Shown: piece by piece, positions 62,917 to 64,000 of the stretch
Layout of the letters: each line of letters opens with the position of its first letter
How positions within the stretch are numbered: position 1 is the first letter of the stretch
From: Falsiroseomonas sp046052145
GTDB taxonomy: Bacteria > Pseudomonadota > Alphaproteobacteria > Acetobacterales > Acetobacteraceae
Direction: 5' to 3'
DNA: 64,000 nt
NCBI GenBank assembly: GCA_046052145.1
Contig: JBJOMW010000015.1
Span: 36,018 to 100,017, forward strand
The notes under the pieces: generated by a model
Database searches by the model: none
What the model was told of the DNA's origin: nothing
Seen by the model: only the letters and a program-made list of their open reading frames with translations
Translations under genes and position numbers: made by a program

Positions 62917-63378
62917 AGCCGCACCTGCGCGACCGATGGCAGAGCGGCGCGGTGTGCGCGCGCCGCGGCGCCCGGATGGCGCAAGGCGATACTGTCGCGC
63001 CTCCGCAAGCACGGGCCGTGATGCGTCGGCAGTTGCACAGATCGCGGACCGAAGACCATTGCGTCACCGACGACGCGGATCGTTTCCCCCACGCAAATCC
63101 TCCAATGCTGATGGCCGATATGGCGCATGCTGCGGCATCCCCGGGCGGTGGCGGAACGCAACGCTGCGCGACCGGTGTTCGCGCCGTGTGCGTCACAATG
63201 GGGTGTCGAGCCGCATGCCGCGCAGCCGCAGAACCAGGGCATGGCGGTGGGCACCGATGACCAGGCCCAAAGGCAGGCCATGTGCAGGCCAGCCATGCGC
63301 CGGCGGCCCTCACGCCTGCGTTGAGCCGCCGCGCCCGACATGGGACACTCAGGATCGAACCGGGCGGGGATTGCGTCG
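62917..63378. other. 462-base region without a supported gene
   Basis: Lies between the divergent UXS-type and MFS genes. The open frames crossing it (for example 62952-63260 on plus and 62913-63629 on minus) show Arg/His/Ala-rich translations with no signal peptide, motif or ribosome site, and lie antisense to each other. It should contain both promoters. No tRNA, clear repeat or palindrome seen. Confidence 0.6.
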
Positions 63379-64000
63379 ATGCCAGAAGGATCCGCAAAGG
63401 TCGCTATGGGCGTCCTGATCGCCTGCGCCGTTGCCGGCGCCGCCCTTGCCATGGGGCTCCGGCAATCCTTCGGCCTGTTCCTCGCGCCGATGACGGAAGC
63501 GCATGGCTGGAGCGCGTCGGGCTTCGCCTTTGCCATCGCACTCTCGGTGCTGCTCAACGGCATCTTCCAGCCGATCTGCGGCCAGATCGCAGACCGGATC
63601 GGCGGCCGCGCCGTGGTGATGGGCGGCACGCTGCTCTACGCCGTCGGGATCGCGGGGATGTCGCTGGCCGAGAGCATGGCCGCCTTCACCTTCTTCGGCG
63701 GTGTCGTCATGGGTATTGCCGTTTCGGCGGCCGGGATGCCGGTGATCATGGCCTCCCTCACCCGGCTGCTGCCCGAAAGCCAGCGCGGCCGCGCGGTCGG
63801 GCTCGGCACGGCGGGGTCGTCCTTCGGACAATTCATGGTCGTGCCGCTGGCAGGCTTCGGCATTGCGGGGCTCGGCTGGCAATGGACGCTCTGGGTCATG
63901 GCGGGCGCGGCGCTGCTGATGCTGCTGCTGGCCCAGCCGCTGGCCGACAAGCCCGCCCCCAAGGCGCCCGGCGCGACGGAGGAAACGGCGCGGCAGGTGC
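63379..64000 (+). CDS. MFS transporter, 3' end beyond the window
   Basis: 207 residues visible from ATG 63379; the frame is open to the last base. Spans near residues 8-28, 45-68, 76-95, 99-122, 136-158 and 163-186. The opening ACAVAGAALAMGLRQSFGLF, LAPMTEAHGWSASGFAFAIA, GQIADRIGGRAVVMGG (motif A) and RLLPESQRGRAVGLGTAGSS match the monocarboxylate/oxalate-type MFS group. The second half is missing, so the substrate is not inferred. Confidence 0.9.
   Translation, partial: MPEGSAKVAMGVLIACAVAGAALAMGLRQSFGLFLAPMTEAHGWSASGFAFAIALSVLLNGIFQPICGQIADRIGGRAVVMGGTLLYAVGIAGMSLAESMAAFTFFGGVVMGIAVSAAGMPVIMASLTRLLPESQRGRAVGLGTAGSSFGQFMVVPLAGFGIAGLGWQWTLWVMAGAALLMLLLAQPLADKPAPKAPGATEETARQV

Overview
The window is a high-GC chromosomal segment that looks like an alphaproteobacterium of the Acetobacteraceae (Roseomonas-like). 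This rests on gene content and order: folB next to a FolM-like reductase, uvrC-pgsA-moaD-moaE, ilvE divergent from a MarR/OmpR/EnvZ-type operon, a phasin, UbiK, and two orphan tricarboxylate-transporter (Bug) binding proteins. The genus is inferred, not proven.

Layout. Bases 1-4951 are one end of a prophage or integrative element. Fourteen small genes on one strand overlap at almost every stop/start: a RecT-like annealing protein, a small protein with an SSB-like tail, a run of tiny coiled-coil proteins with paralogous starts, an excisionase-like HTH protein, and a complete tyrosine integrase. The integrase ends 13 bases before a tRNA-Thr(TGU) gene. Bases 5149-16813 hold core genes: a HlyD/DUF3302-like pair, small lipoproteins including an entericidin-like 40-residue one, a CYTH protein, uvrB, folM-like/folB, uvrC, pgsA, moaD and moaE. 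A 308-base gap before uvrC holds an AT-rich tract, a palindrome and several DnaA-box-like sites.

Bases 16813-34663 hold two tandem paralogous membrane proteins, ilvE, a MarR-response regulator-kinase operon, phasin, a COQ9/TetR-like protein, a TPR-glycosyltransferase, proC, YbjN, ubiK, hldD, lgt, a MidA-like methyltransferase, pgeF, a lipoprotein, prs and a DUF35 protein. Bases 34668-47085 are catabolic and regulatory: a thiolase partner of DUF35, hmgA-fahA for tyrosine/homogentisate breakdown, an acyl-CoA dehydrogenase/phosphotransferase/SDR operon, a Bug protein with a PrpF-type isomerase and a divergent LysR regulator, and a membrane histidine kinase with a single-domain receiver. The kinase's start region is interrupted at a G9 tract.

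Bases 47205-64000 are an amino-acid or amino-acid-derivative uptake and catabolism region. A polar amino-acid ABC transporter (binding protein, two permeases, ATPase) is split by an oppositely oriented four-gene module: an HcnABC/LhpBEF-type three-subunit flavin dehydrogenase plus a DapA-family lyase, resembling hydroxyproline catabolism. Further on come an MFS carrier, a VOC protein, a second Bug protein, a second binding protein with one permease, an M20 amidohydrolase, an Asp/Glu-racemase-family protein missing its second catalytic cysteine, a UDP-glucuronate decarboxylase-like epimerase, and the start of another MFS carrier at the right edge.

Several genes too short for a normal ORF cutoff were recovered by reading: 2844-3020, 3339-3503, 7562-7684, 31986-32054 and 34127-34279. 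All family names come from motif recognition by eye; no database search was run.
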